Source: Pelotomaculum propionicicum
GTDB lineage: Bacteria > Bacillota > Desulfotomaculia > Desulfotomaculales > Pelotomaculaceae
Reading direction: 5' to 3'
DNA length: 36,866 nucleotides
Assembly: GCF_004369225.1 (NCBI RefSeq)
Contig: NZ_QFFZ01000037.1
Location: forward strand, 1 to 36,866
The position numbers and the translations under genes were made by a program. This document shows positions 1 to 7,013 of this stretch, in pieces (the first letter of the stretch is position 1; every line of letters starts with the position of its first letter). The notes under the pieces were generated by a model. It searched no databases and was not told where the DNA came from. It saw only the letters and a list, made by a program, of their open reading frames with translations.

Positions 1-124
1 TTTTGCAATACCACAAATAAGGTCTGAATATACAACATTAATATACCAAAAAGTTAAGCTCTGAAGTCCGCATAAATGCTGTACTTGCAGAGCTTTATAA
101 CTTGTTTTTACTGCAAAACTCAGG

Positions 125-382
125 TTAAATTGCCGAGGATTTATGGAAATAAGGTTTTGTTACGTGAATATTGTAAAGAGGACCTTCCGTATGAAGATAC
201 CTCACATTATCAGGCCTGAGCAATCCGACAATACATTTTATCAGCGTGCTTTTCCCGGCGCCGTTGGGACCGAGAAGCCCTACTGTTTCTCCTGTTTTGA
301 GAGAAAAATTTAAATCGTCTATAGCTATTTTCTTGCTGAATTTTTTAGTGAGATGCCGAATTTCTAAAATAAATTTATCCAT
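125..382 (-). pseudogene. Truncated ABC transporter ATP-binding protein
   Basis: The first ~58 residues are a clear ABC ATPase N-terminus. They include a beta-strand start typical of the family and the Walker A motif GPNGAGKST near residues 39-47, followed by IKCIVGLLRP. After that the frame continues about 27 unrelated residues (from ~208 downwards) and stops. The Q-loop, signature motif, Walker B and H-loop are all missing, since a complete protein would need roughly 200-300 residues. A good ribosome binding site (GGAGAGAAGG on the minus strand) precedes the ATG at 382, so this looks like the 5' end of a once functional gene cut by a deletion or insertion near 205-210. It lies downstream of the XRE regulator on the same strand and may have been the transporter it controlled. 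Such a stub cannot be an active ATPase. Confidence 0.75.
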
Positions 383-477
383 TACAAACCTTCTCTCCGG
401 ACTCTTAACTCTTAATTATACACCTGGTTCATTCTTTTGGAAGAGTATCTCCATGACCAGAGCAGTTCGTGCCAATA

Positions 478-669
478 TTACTCAAGTATAAAAACCATTT
501 CGACAGGCTTATTCAGCAGTCTGGCAATTTTAATTGCGAGCACCAGTGTAGGGTTGTGTTTATTATTTTCAATGGCAATCACAGTTTGTCTTGTCACACC
601 TAAGCTTTTGGCAAATTCTTCTTGTGTTAAATTTAGTTGTTTTCGTAATTCACGCACTCTATTTTTCAT
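478..669 (-). CDS. Small XRE-family (Cro/CI-type) HTH transcriptional regulator
   Basis: This 63-residue protein is essentially one helix-turn-helix domain. The motif LTQEEFAKSLGVTRQTVIAIE covers residues ~14-34 and is followed by the usual NPTLVLAIKIARLLN helix. It belongs to the family of minimal XRE regulators (YozG-like) that are commonly co-transcribed with a small membrane protein and often an ABC transporter, which is what is seen here. The gene begins two bases after the stop of the small membrane protein gene, so the two are almost certainly translated from one transcript. It has no ligand-binding domain, so it probably acts as a dimer on the two 20-bp palindromes at the operon promoter. 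That last step is inferred from position, not from the protein sequence. Confidence 0.88.
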   Translation of the reverse strand: MKNRVRELRKQLNLTQEEFAKSLGVTRQTVIAIENNKHNPTLVLAIKIARLLNKPVEMVFILE

Positions 670-671
670 GC

Positions 672-884
672 TTATCTCATCTTATTCCTATAATAAATGG
701 TTGACAGCCAATAGAAGATACCTCCAACTGTGCCAATATAAAAAGCAAAATTTAATTTACTATATTTTGAAAAATCATACCATGCCCAGACTAGTAAAGC
801 TAATAGCATGAAAACCCATGCGAGCCTCATCGATAAAAATGAGATATGAATTTCCATTTCATCGGCTTTTTTGAATATTTTCAT
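672..884 (-). CDS. Small two-helix membrane protein co-transcribed with XRE regulator
   Basis: The protein has about 70 residues and two hydrophobic segments, roughly residues 20-37 (LAWVFMLLALLVWAWYDF) and 45-60 (NFAFYIGTVGGIFYWL). It ends in a basic tail (YYRNKMR). The start is placed at the ATG at 884, because a GGGGGGG Shine-Dalgarno-like run lies seven bases before it. An in-frame ATG 24 bases upstream at 908 falls inside the operator palindrome and has no ribosome binding site. The function is unknown. Small membrane proteins of this kind frequently partner YozG-type regulators in Bacillota. It is the first gene of the unit transcribed from the promoter at 930-958. Confidence 0.75.
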   Translation of the reverse strand: MKIFKKADEMEIHISFLSMRLAWVFMLLALLVWAWYDFSKYSKLNFAFYIGTVGGIFYWLSTIYYRNKMR

Positions 885-907
885 TCTAATACCCCCCCGC
901 ATATTCA

Positions 908-971
908 ATGTAAAGGACTCTTTACATCAAATATATATTATTAGCTAAAAAATGTAAAGACCTTTTTACAT
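908..971. promoter_or_regulatory. Pair of 20-bp palindromic operators
   Basis: Two near-identical dyads, ATGTAAAGGACTCTTTACAT (908-927) and ATGTAAAGACCTTTTTACAT (952-971), share ATGTAAAG and TTTACAT half-sites. Their starts are 44 bp apart, about four helical turns. They bracket the -10 and include the -35 of the minus-strand promoter, the expected geometry for repression by a dimeric regulator. The XRE protein encoded by the second gene of this unit is the natural candidate, by inference. Confidence 0.75.
930..958 (-). promoter_or_regulatory. Sigma-A-type promoter of the membrane protein-XRE unit
   Basis: On the minus strand TTTACA (958-953) and TATATT (935-930) are separated by exactly 17 bases. 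Transcription would start near 923, inside the proximal palindrome. The -35 hexamer is itself one half-site of the distal palindrome. Confidence 0.65.
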
Positions 972-1150
972 AATGACTGGAAACCAATATTGTCAATGCC
1001 TCGACCAAAATAGACTCTGCGCAAAGTTGGGATCCAGAAGGTTTTTTCCGCCCGTGCTAGAATCTTTGAAGTGAGAGACATATACTCACTGTTCAGGGAG
1101 TTTTTCGGTTATTATCTATACCTCCTGTTGAATTAGAGAGTTAATGTCCT

Positions 1151-1378
1151 TTGTTTATTACGTTATCGGAATTTGACGCTATTGGTATGAATAATGGAGT
1201 CGAATTTATTGACCCGAAGTCCGCTATAATTACGGATCAAGCGTTAATGGGAAAGCGAGAATACGGAGATGTTAAGGCTCTGGTAGTTTTACTCATCACC
1301 ACTAAAATCATAGGGACATTATTAGGACAGTTACTATTTTTACCGGCTGCTAAAATTATAGCAAGTTTCTATAGTTAA
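1151..1378 (+). pseudogene. C-terminal fragment of a membrane protein, possibly Amj (DUF2837)-like
   Basis: The open frame would encode about 75 residues, starting only from a TTG without a recognisable ribosome binding site. Its second half carries one long hydrophobic stretch, residues ~42-70 (ALVVLLITTKIIGTLLGQLL followed by FLPAAKIIA). It is preceded by a conserved-looking FIDPKSAIITDQALMGKR segment. The text resembles, from memory only, the C-terminal end of Amj-type lipid II flippases (DUF2837, normally ~270 residues), but this cannot be verified here. Because no upstream part of such a protein is found, it is read as a decayed 3' end rather than a working gene. It sits in the A+T-rich left patch beside the broken ABC gene. 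Confidence 0.3.
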
Positions 1379-1520
1379 TACGTAACTTGTTAAGATGAAT
1401 GCGATGACGCCGCTAAAAATAAAGATACGTTTGGCGGCATCCATAGAAAGCTAGGAGCATGTATATCGTCACAGGACTTAAGCTCATATAATGAATTTAT
1501 AATGAGGGAGAGATAATTCT

Positions 1521-2123
1521 ATGATAAATAAAGATTTGAAATGCAATTATCCTTGTGATGATACAAACAAAGACAGAATCTATCCAAGAATAAATATCGA
1601 TCCAAAGGCAATCAAAATGGTAATGATCTCAGAAGCTCCTCCAACAGAGCACGTAAACTATTTTTATCAAAAACTGGATGGCTCGTTCTTTCAGACCACA
1701 AAAACAGCATTTCAAGATGCCGGTGTTGAAATTAATTCTTATGATGACTTAACAGCCATGGGAGTCTATCTTACAACTGCAATAAAATGCAGCAAAATTA
1801 ATTATCTTGTATCTGCGCAAACGATAAAAGAATGTGCAAAGCTGCTTGAAAATGAATTAGCTCAATTCCCCAATATTAAGGTAATCATGTGCATGGGTGA
1901 TTTTGCGATCAAGGCTATTAATTATATCTATAAAAACAAGTACAAAACTGCTCCAATAAAACCTGGTTCAACATATAAAACCAGGAAAGAGGAGCATGTT
2001 TTTAATAATATAAGATTTTTCCCTTCTTATACACAAACTGGGGATAGTTTCAATATAGAAAAAAGTAAAAGGGAAATGATTGCGGAGGATTTAAAAAAAG
2101 CCTTGGAGTACGTAAAAGACTAA
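1521..2123 (+). CDS. Uracil-DNA glycosylase-like family protein
   Basis: This 200-residue protein has the fold landmarks of the uracil-DNA glycosylase superfamily in order. There is an early VMISEAPP loop (residues ~34-41, the position of the GEAPG motif of family 4/5 enzymes), then GVYLTTAIKCSK (~80-92), the MCMGDFAIKAI strand-helix (~121-131), and a late RFFPSYTQTGDSFNIEKS segment where family 4/5 proteins have HPS/HPA. The canonical catalytic motifs are altered, so excision of uracil should not be assumed. A role in base-excision repair or another UDG-fold activity is possible. GGGAGAG lies before the ATG. The gene stands alone on this strand in A+T-rich DNA, 57 bp before the AlkD-like gene, so the two may form a small DNA-repair pair. 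Confidence 0.75.
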   Translation: MINKDLKCNYPCDDTNKDRIYPRINIDPKAIKMVMISEAPPTEHVNYFYQKLDGSFFQTTKTAFQDAGVEINSYDDLTAMGVYLTTAIKCSKINYLVSAQTIKECAKLLENELAQFPNIKVIMCMGDFAIKAINYIYKNKYKTAPIKPGSTYKTRKEEHVFNNIRFFPSYTQTGDSFNIEKSKREMIAEDLKKALEYVKD

Positions 2124-2180
2124 CAACGGCGTTTAATCGATGAAAGAAGTTGGGGATACTTAGACGAAGGAGTAATAACA

Positions 2181-2894
2181 ATGCAATGTTTCCAGGCTGT
2201 AAAAGACGAGTTGGAAAAACACAAGGATGTTGAAAAGGCTGAGTTCTTACCTAAATTTTTTAAAGTCGGCCCGGGCGAATACGGCGAGGGAGACCGGTTT
2301 ATCGGTATTACCGTTCCCCTGCAGCGGAAGGTGGCCCGTAAGTATTTCAAGGATATTTCGCTGGGTGAAACAGAAAAACTGCTGCAGGAGCCCATTCATG
2401 AATACCGCCTGACCGCTCTCTTTTTGCTGGTTCTCAAGTATGAGCATGCAAAAAAAGAAGAAGATAAGAAAGAAATCGTTGACTTGTACCTTGGCAACCT
2501 GTCTTATGTAAATAATTGGGATTTGGTGGACTCTTCCGCAGAAAAGATACTTGGCCCGTATTTATGGGATAAGGATAAAGACTTGCTGTACAAGTTGGCC
2601 GGCTCAGACAACCTCTGGGAGCAAAGAATCGCCATTATTACGACATATCATTTCATACGAAAACGGCAGTTCAGCGATACTCTGAATATCGCCAGGATCC
2701 TGCTTGGCCATAAACATGACCTGATCCATAAAGCTGTAGGCTGGATGCTTAGAGAGGTAGGTAACCGGGATTTTGAAACTGAGTATAACTTTCTTGTGGA
2801 ACACTATAAGATAATGCCGAGGACAATGCTGCGCTACGCCATAGAAAAGTTTGATGAAGATTTGCGGCAGCAGTTCTTGAAAGGGATGATTTGA
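2181..2894 (+). CDS. AlkD-like DNA alkylation repair protein (HEAT-like repeats)
   Basis: The 237-residue length and sequence match the AlkC/AlkD DNA glycosylase family, which removes N3- and N7-alkylated purines using stacked ALK/HEAT-like helical repeats. Typical features are KFFKVGPGEYGEGDRFIGITVP near residues 25-46, the NNWDLVDSSAEKILG segment (~111-125) with the conserved W-D-L-V-D, LWEQRIAIITTYHFIR (~145-160), and HKAVGWMLREVG (~183-194), followed by MPRTMLRYAIEKF. These cover the residues that in AlkD stack against and read the damaged base (Trp and Asp of WDLVD, Arg of LRE). A GAAGGAG site precedes the ATG. Its base composition is closer to the main chromosome than that of the upstream UDG-like gene. 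Confidence 0.92.
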   Translation: MQCFQAVKDELEKHKDVEKAEFLPKFFKVGPGEYGEGDRFIGITVPLQRKVARKYFKDISLGETEKLLQEPIHEYRLTALFLLVLKYEHAKKEEDKKEIVDLYLGNLSYVNNWDLVDSSAEKILGPYLWDKDKDLLYKLAGSDNLWEQRIAIITTYHFIRKRQFSDTLNIARILLGHKHDLIHKAVGWMLREVGNRDFETEYNFLVEHYKIMPRTMLRYAIEKFDEDLRQQFLKGMI

Positions 2895-2945
2895 AACTTG
2901 CCTGACTGATGCCGGGACTTATTAAAATTTTTTTGGGGGTAATAA

Positions 2946-3737
2946 ATGATTGGAAAAATCTATCTACACAGAATACTATGGTTTTTGGCAGGTTCTTTAT
3001 CCTTTGCGGCGGCACTGACCGGAGTGCTGAATCCCGGTATTTACAGCATGGTGATTAGTGCTGAGATTATGCCTGGAGTTCTTTCCCAGGATATAATTAC
3101 CATAGCGGCATCCATAACCATCCTGGCTGTTGCTGTTCGCATCAAGGAGGAAGATACGGCCAGGCAGATAGTAATCCTTGGTATGCTCGGCTACTTGTTC
3201 TATGCTTATGGGATTTATGTCATCGAGCGTGTCTATAATGTCCTGTATTTACTTTATCTGGCTATATTTACGCTGTCTTTTTACACCATCATTTACGGTG
3301 TCGCAAGCATTCGCCGGGAGATCCCGCCAAAAACCGAACTGCCGGGAATCATGCGAAACACAGCGGTGGTGTTTTTGGCTGCTATTCCTTTAATCTTCAT
3401 CAATCTCTGGATCGGCCAATTGCTGCCGCTGCTCCAGACCGGGCGGAAAATAGAATTTTATTACTCCATCTATATTTTGGACCTTTGTTTCGTGATGCCG
3501 GCTTTTTTAATCCTGGCGTATATGACTGCCAAAAAAGAAGGCCTGGGCTTGCTGCTGGCCCCGGCATTGTTTATCAAGGGATTCACCCTGTTTTTTGCAC
3601 TGTCCCTGGGAGAAACACTTAAGCCGCTCTATGGCCTGACAACAGATATGTCATGGATGTGGTTTTCCTTAGTATTTTCATTGCTTTTTTTGGCGCTGAC
3701 TTTTTCCTATTTGCGCAACCTTAGAATAAACACGTGA
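2946..3737 (+). CDS. Polytopic integral membrane protein of unknown function
   Basis: The protein has 263 residues and about eight hydrophobic segments covering most of its length. Examples are residues ~9-27, 45-62, 75-92, 98-118, 139-158, 175-192, 205-220 and 238-257. Polar loops are short, the longest being the TARQ and IRREIPPKTELP regions. No catalytic or transport motif is recognised. It is preceded by a GGGGGT ribosome binding site and begins 51 bp after the AlkD-like gene, so it may be read from the same transcript. It is probably a conserved hypothetical protein, and a substrate or role cannot be assigned from the sequence. Confidence 0.7.
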   Translation: MIGKIYLHRILWFLAGSLSFAAALTGVLNPGIYSMVISAEIMPGVLSQDIITIAASITILAVAVRIKEEDTARQIVILGMLGYLFYAYGIYVIERVYNVLYLLYLAIFTLSFYTIIYGVASIRREIPPKTELPGIMRNTAVVFLAAIPLIFINLWIGQLLPLLQTGRKIEFYYSIYILDLCFVMPAFLILAYMTAKKEGLGLLLAPALFIKGFTLFFALSLGETLKPLYGLTTDMSWMWFSLVFSLLFLALTFSYLRNLRINT

Positions 3738-3902
3738 AACAACGTGAGGCTTATGATATATTTAAGCTTAATTAGTTTCAGCCAGCTCGTTGGACATTGT
3801 TTCTGAGCTGATTTTGGAAGTAAGTGGATTTAAAAAGAGGAGAAAAAACTGGCTTTATTATTAGACTGTGATATTATATTTAAAAACAACCGGAGGCTGG
3901 AA

Positions 3903-5156
3903 ATGACCAAGACACTACCATACACAAAAGCGGAGATGGAAAAAATTATTGAAAAACATCCCACACCTTTTCACCTTTATAATGAGCAAGCGATAAGGGA
4001 AAACGCCCGGAAGCTCCTGGCGGCATTCGCCTGGGCGCCCGGCTTTAAAGAATATTTCGCTGTAAAAGCCACCCCGAACCCTTATATCCTGAAAATACTC
4101 ATGGAAGAAGGATTTGGGGCGGACTGCAGCTCGCTGGCCGAGTTGGTCCTGGCGGAGAAAGTGGGGATTACCGGGGAAAACATCATGTTTTCTTCCAATA
4201 ACACACCGGCCCATGAGTTTGTCAAGGCGAAAGAATTAGGAGCTATTATTAACCTTGACGATATCAGCCATATTGAATACCTGGAAAAACACGCGGGTAT
4301 GCCTGAGATGATTTCTTTCCGTTATAATCCCGGGCCTCTACGCAGCGGCAACGCGATTATTGGCTTGCCCCAGGAGGCCAAATATGGTTTTACCAGGAAA
4401 CAGCTCATTGAAGGTTACAGTATGGTACAGGAATTAGGTGTCAAAAGGTTCGGCCTGCATACCATGGTGGTTTCCAATGAGTTGGACCCCTATAGTTACA
4501 TTGCCACGGCGGAAATGCTCTTTGACTTAATCTTAGAAATTTACCAGGCTACCGGGGTAAGGATTGGGTTTGTCAATTTTGGCGGGGGGATCGGTATTCC
4601 CTACCGGCCGGGTGAAGAGAGTGTGGATTTGAACCTCCTTTCCAGAGAAATCAAAAGAGCATATGAGGAAAAAATAATAAGGCAAGGCCTAGGTCCTTTA
4701 AGGATTACTATGGAACTGGGCCGTATGATTACAGGGCCATACGGGTGTTTAGTGAGTAAGGTCCTTCACAAGAAAGAAATCTACAAAAACTATGTCGGCC
4801 TGGACGCCTGCATGGCCAACCTGATGCGTCCCGCCTTATATGGAGCATATCATCACATCACTGTTTTGGGGAAAGAAGATTGGCCGCTAGACCATATGTA
4901 TGATGTAACCGGTTCACTGTGCGAGAACAATGACAAGTTCGCCATTGACCGCCATCTGCCGGAGATTGTGCCGGGTGATATTGTGGTTATCCATGACGCC
5001 GGCGCCCACGGTCATGCGATGGGCTTTAACTATAACGGCAAACTGAGGTCCGCGGAGTTGTTGCTTAGACCAAACGGTGAAGTGAAACTTATCCGCAGGG
5101 CGGAAACGCTGGATGACTATTTTGCAACCCTTGATTTTGATTCGTTAGATGAGTAA
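3903..5156 (+). CDS. lysA: LysA-like PLP-dependent decarboxylase (diaminopimelate decarboxylase family, atypical)
   Basis: This 417-residue enzyme has the alanine-racemase-fold barrel followed by a beta domain, as in diaminopimelate and ornithine-type decarboxylases. The PLP lysine is Lys55 in EYFAVKATPNP. GADCSSLAEL, VNFGGGIGIPY (phosphate-binding glycine loop) and HDAGAHGHAMGFNYN are present in order. It departs from textbook LysA: the HIGSQ motif is replaced by HTMVVSN, EPGR is ELGR, and the CESGD active-site segment reads CENND. LysA activity (meso-diaminopimelate to lysine) is the best guess, but a related substrate is possible. The gene stands alone, with CCGGAGG before the ATG. No lysine riboswitch is visible in the 165-bp leader. 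Confidence 0.8.
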   Translation: MTKTLPYTKAEMEKIIEKHPTPFHLYNEQAIRENARKLLAAFAWAPGFKEYFAVKATPNPYILKILMEEGFGADCSSLAELVLAEKVGITGENIMFSSNNTPAHEFVKAKELGAIINLDDISHIEYLEKHAGMPEMISFRYNPGPLRSGNAIIGLPQEAKYGFTRKQLIEGYSMVQELGVKRFGLHTMVVSNELDPYSYIATAEMLFDLILEIYQATGVRIGFVNFGGGIGIPYRPGEESVDLNLLSREIKRAYEEKIIRQGLGPLRITMELGRMITGPYGCLVSKVLHKKEIYKNYVGLDACMANLMRPALYGAYHHITVLGKEDWPLDHMYDVTGSLCENNDKFAIDRHLPEIVPGDIVVIHDAGAHGHAMGFNYNGKLRSAELLLRPNGEVKLIRRAETLDDYFATLDFDSLDE

Positions 5157-5210
5157 TTTGCCTGAATTACTTAAATTATGTTATAGAATGAAACTGCGAG
5201 AGGTTATAGA

Positions 5211-6023
5211 ATGAAAGTTAATTTGTCAAACGTTCAAAAGACATTATTGCTTCCTTTGTGGGGCAGGGCTAAGCTAACAAAGGTAGGGAACCCGCTGTTA
5301 AGCGATCCTAAAGCAGTGGAGATAGTTGAGCAAATCGATTATGATTTTGCAGGTATAGAAAAGATCTTCACTGATTTTTTCAATATCGGCTGGATAACCA
5401 GGGCGAAAATGTTTGATGAAACGATCAAATGCTTTTTAGCTAAAGACCCCGGGGCAACCGTTGTCAATATAGGGGCAGGCCTGGACACAACCTTTTTCCG
5501 GGTTGACAACGGCCAGCTGCGGTGGTATGACCTGGACCTGCCAGATGTTATTGAAATAAGGAAAAAGATATTCCCGGAAAGTAACCGTTCAAGGTGCCTG
5601 GCAAAGTCTTTATTTGACCCGGACTGGGTAAAGGAAATCACAACCGGCGCACATAATGTTTTGTTCCTTGCCGGAGGAGTGCTGTTTTATTTTAAGGAAG
5701 CTGAAATAAAAAAATTATTTAAACTGCTGGCTGACAGCTTTCCTGGAGGAGAGATAGTATTCGACACGGTAGCGGAATTCAGTATCCCTATCATCAACAA
5801 AGGCATGCAAGAAGCAGGTCATGAAACAGCTCTGGTCAAATGGGGAGTAAATGATGCTGAAACCTTGTCCCAATGGGACCAAAGGATCATAGTATTAGAG
5901 GACTACCCACTGTTTTCGCGTATAGAGAACCGTGACTATTGGGGCGAGAAAATCGCTCTGTACATGAACCAGAGCGATAACTATAAAGCGTCTAGTATTT
6001 TCCACCTGAAATTCGCCGGTTAA
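5211..6023 (+). CDS. Class I SAM-dependent O-methyltransferase, PPM1/LCMT (TcmP-like) family
   Basis: This 270-residue protein shows the leucine carboxyl methyltransferase-type SAM site: VVNIGAGLDTTFFRVD near residues 84-99 (motif I), with RWYDLDLPDVIEIRK immediately after, whose acidic DLDLP is characteristic of this family. An upstream ITRAKMFDETIK segment (~62-73) corresponds to the family's R-T-x-x-x-D region. The fold continues with NVLFLAGGVLFYF (~145-157) and GGEIVFDTVAE. Members methylate carboxyl or hydroxyl groups of small molecules or polyketides, and the substrate is not predictable here. The neighbours do not form a biosynthetic cluster. A strong terminator hairpin follows, so it is a single-gene unit or the end of one with lysA. 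Confidence 0.85.
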   Translation: MKVNLSNVQKTLLLPLWGRAKLTKVGNPLLSDPKAVEIVEQIDYDFAGIEKIFTDFFNIGWITRAKMFDETIKCFLAKDPGATVVNIGAGLDTTFFRVDNGQLRWYDLDLPDVIEIRKKIFPESNRSRCLAKSLFDPDWVKEITTGAHNVLFLAGGVLFYFKEAEIKKLFKLLADSFPGGEIVFDTVAEFSIPIINKGMQEAGHETALVKWGVNDAETLSQWDQRIIVLEDYPLFSRIENRDYWGEKIALYMNQSDNYKASSIFHLKFAG

Positions 6024-6058
6024 AATAGTTCGTAAAGATTCTTGTCGTAGACAGAGCC

Positions 6059-6093
6059 GTCCATGGTGTGGAACTTCAACACCATGGACTTTT
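6059..6093 (+). terminator. Rho-independent terminator after the methyltransferase gene
   Basis: An 11-bp perfect stem GTCCATGGTGT / ACACCATGGAC (6059-6069 with 6079-6089) encloses a 9-base loop. It is followed by TTTT, 36 bp after the stop codon. Confidence 0.85.
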
Positions 6094-6114
6094 GTGATGT
6101 CTGGATATGTCAGC

Positions 6115-6255
6115 TTAAAGCCTGTCGCAGTAAAGGTGCATGGCTTCGCTCATGAATTTGGCCAGGCCGGGCTTTACCTTGTCGATACTGGCGGTAAAGC
6201 GCTCATCCTGGACGTACAGGTCGCCGAGTCGTCTGAAAATTACAAAGGCCTCAAA
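6115..6255 (-). pseudogene. 3' remnant of a TipA-like MerR regulator (TipAS domain end)
   Basis: On the minus strand an open stretch of 46 codons, with no start and closed upstream by TAG at 6258, encodes LGDLYVQDERFTASIDK followed by VKPGLAKFMSEAMHLYC. This is the very end of the TipAS antibiotic-recognition domain, whose consensus has Y..DerF...id...pGla.fl..Ai..Y. The whole N-terminal MerR DNA-binding part and most of TipAS are absent. The break coincides with a GC-rich inverted repeat (6248-6291), suggesting that a rearrangement at the repeat removed the rest of the gene. Confidence 0.65.
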
Positions 6256-6291
6256 CTAATTCGGCGCGCCAGCGCCGGAGGCGTTTGAGGC
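6248..6291. repeat. Nested inverted repeat at the TipA remnant breakpoint
   Basis: The outer arms are GCCTCAAAC (6248-6256) and GTTTGAGGC (6283-6291). The inner arms are CGGCGC (6262-6267) and GCGCCG (6272-6277). It is not followed by a T-run. It lies next to a REP-like palindrome and at the edge of the truncated TipA-like gene. Confidence 0.6.
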
Positions 6292-6303
6292 AATTGCATC
6301 GTT

Positions 6304-6326
6304 GTGCGACTGAAGTCACATCTACA
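6304..6326 (+). repeat. REP-like palindrome, copy 1
   Basis: The copy reads GTGCGACTGAAGTCACATC plus TACA. It is a 23-nt unit matching GTGCGACTGAAGTCGCACC+TACA with two changes. Related copies lie at 14279, 20177, 24716, 24780 and 24832, all between genes. Confidence 0.6.
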
Positions 6327-6487
6327 TTTGGGTGTATTTAACCGCATTCAACCTGGAGGCCGCCTTCTGTCAGCATCGAAGCCTAAGTAGGGTTGGGCCT
6401 TTCAGCATTTACCATTTACATTAGGCTTTTGTCGTGTTTAAACAAAGCTTTTCCTCCTTATTCCTTGGTACATTGCAAGTCCGGAAC

Positions 6488-6802
6488 TTATTGCATGGGC
6501 GCGTGGAAGCCCTGTGACTGCTGCTGGATTATTTCTTGTTTTCCTTTTTCCACATACTGCTGTTCATTGGGGGCCAGCAAGAAGATTAACTGCTGCAGTT
6601 CTCCAACGTGCTGCCGTTCCTCATCGGCGATGTGATAAAGAACTTTTTTTACCCTCTCATCAGTTGTAGCCATGGCGTGAGCCTCATACCCGATAATCGC
6701 TTCCAGTTCACCAGCCAGGTCAACACGCAGAGCCTGGACAATTTCTGCCGCGGATAATTGGCGCGGGACATTGGCCACAAAAGGGTTGCCTAATAACGCC
6801 AT
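6488..6802 (-). CDS. Short ferritin-like di-iron protein (EncFtn/rubrerythrin-like)
   Basis: This 104-residue, mainly helical protein has the paired-helix iron-binding pattern of minimal ferritin-like proteins: DLAGELEAIIGYEAHAM (~29-45) and VLYHIADEERQHVGELQQL (~54-72). The conserved acidic and histidine residues (E..E in the first helix, E-x-x-H in the second) match the encapsulated-ferritin/two-helix arrangement, where two subunits build one four-helix ferroxidase site. Likely roles are iron oxidation or storage and oxidative-stress protection. GAGGTGAT precedes the ATG at 6802. No encapsulin gene lies beside it and the C-terminal tail (QGFHAPMQ) does not resemble an encapsulin cargo peptide, so it is probably free in the cytosol. 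The ISLre2 element sits just upstream, in or near its promoter region. Confidence 0.75.
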   Translation of the reverse strand: MALLGNPFVANVPRQLSAAEIVQALRVDLAGELEAIIGYEAHAMATTDERVKKVLYHIADEERQHVGELQQLIFLLAPNEQQYVEKGKQEIIQQQSQGFHAPMQ

Positions 6803-6970
6803 TTTTAATCACCTCGTTGCTTTTCAGGTAGTATTTGTTGAGACATTAAAATTATTCACTGTAATCCAACTGCCTCAGTTTGTCGAAATGGTAAGATTTG
6901 TTGAATTGGCATGAGGATTATGGTAGTATTTGGAGGTTGCTGTAAAATAACTGTGGGTGATCACCAGTAA

Positions 6971-7006
6971 TCTCCAGGCGAAAGAACAAGGATTTTTCTC
7001 TGGAGA
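6971..7006 (+). promoter_or_regulatory. Leader hairpin upstream of the transposase
   Basis: TCTCCAG (6971-6977) pairs with CTGGAGA (7000-7006). It sits just before the ribosome-binding-site hairpin and may, with it, shield the transposase from transcripts reading in from outside. Confidence 0.45.
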
Positions 7007-7013
7007 AAAGAAG

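Noticed and set aside
437-811. Plus-strand 124-codon frame over the XRE and membrane protein genes
   Set aside because: It is the antisense shadow of two genes with clear domains and start signals.
3738-3902. Lysine riboswitch before the LysA-like gene
   Set aside because: The leader is only 165 bp and shows none of the conserved L-box stems.
6488-6802. Encapsulin nanocompartment cargo
   Set aside because: No encapsulin shell gene is adjacent and there is no C-terminal targeting peptide.
6881-6887. Perfect 0A box TGTCGAA upstream of the ferritin-like gene
   Set aside because: A seven-base match is expected a few times by chance and nothing else supports Spo0A control here.
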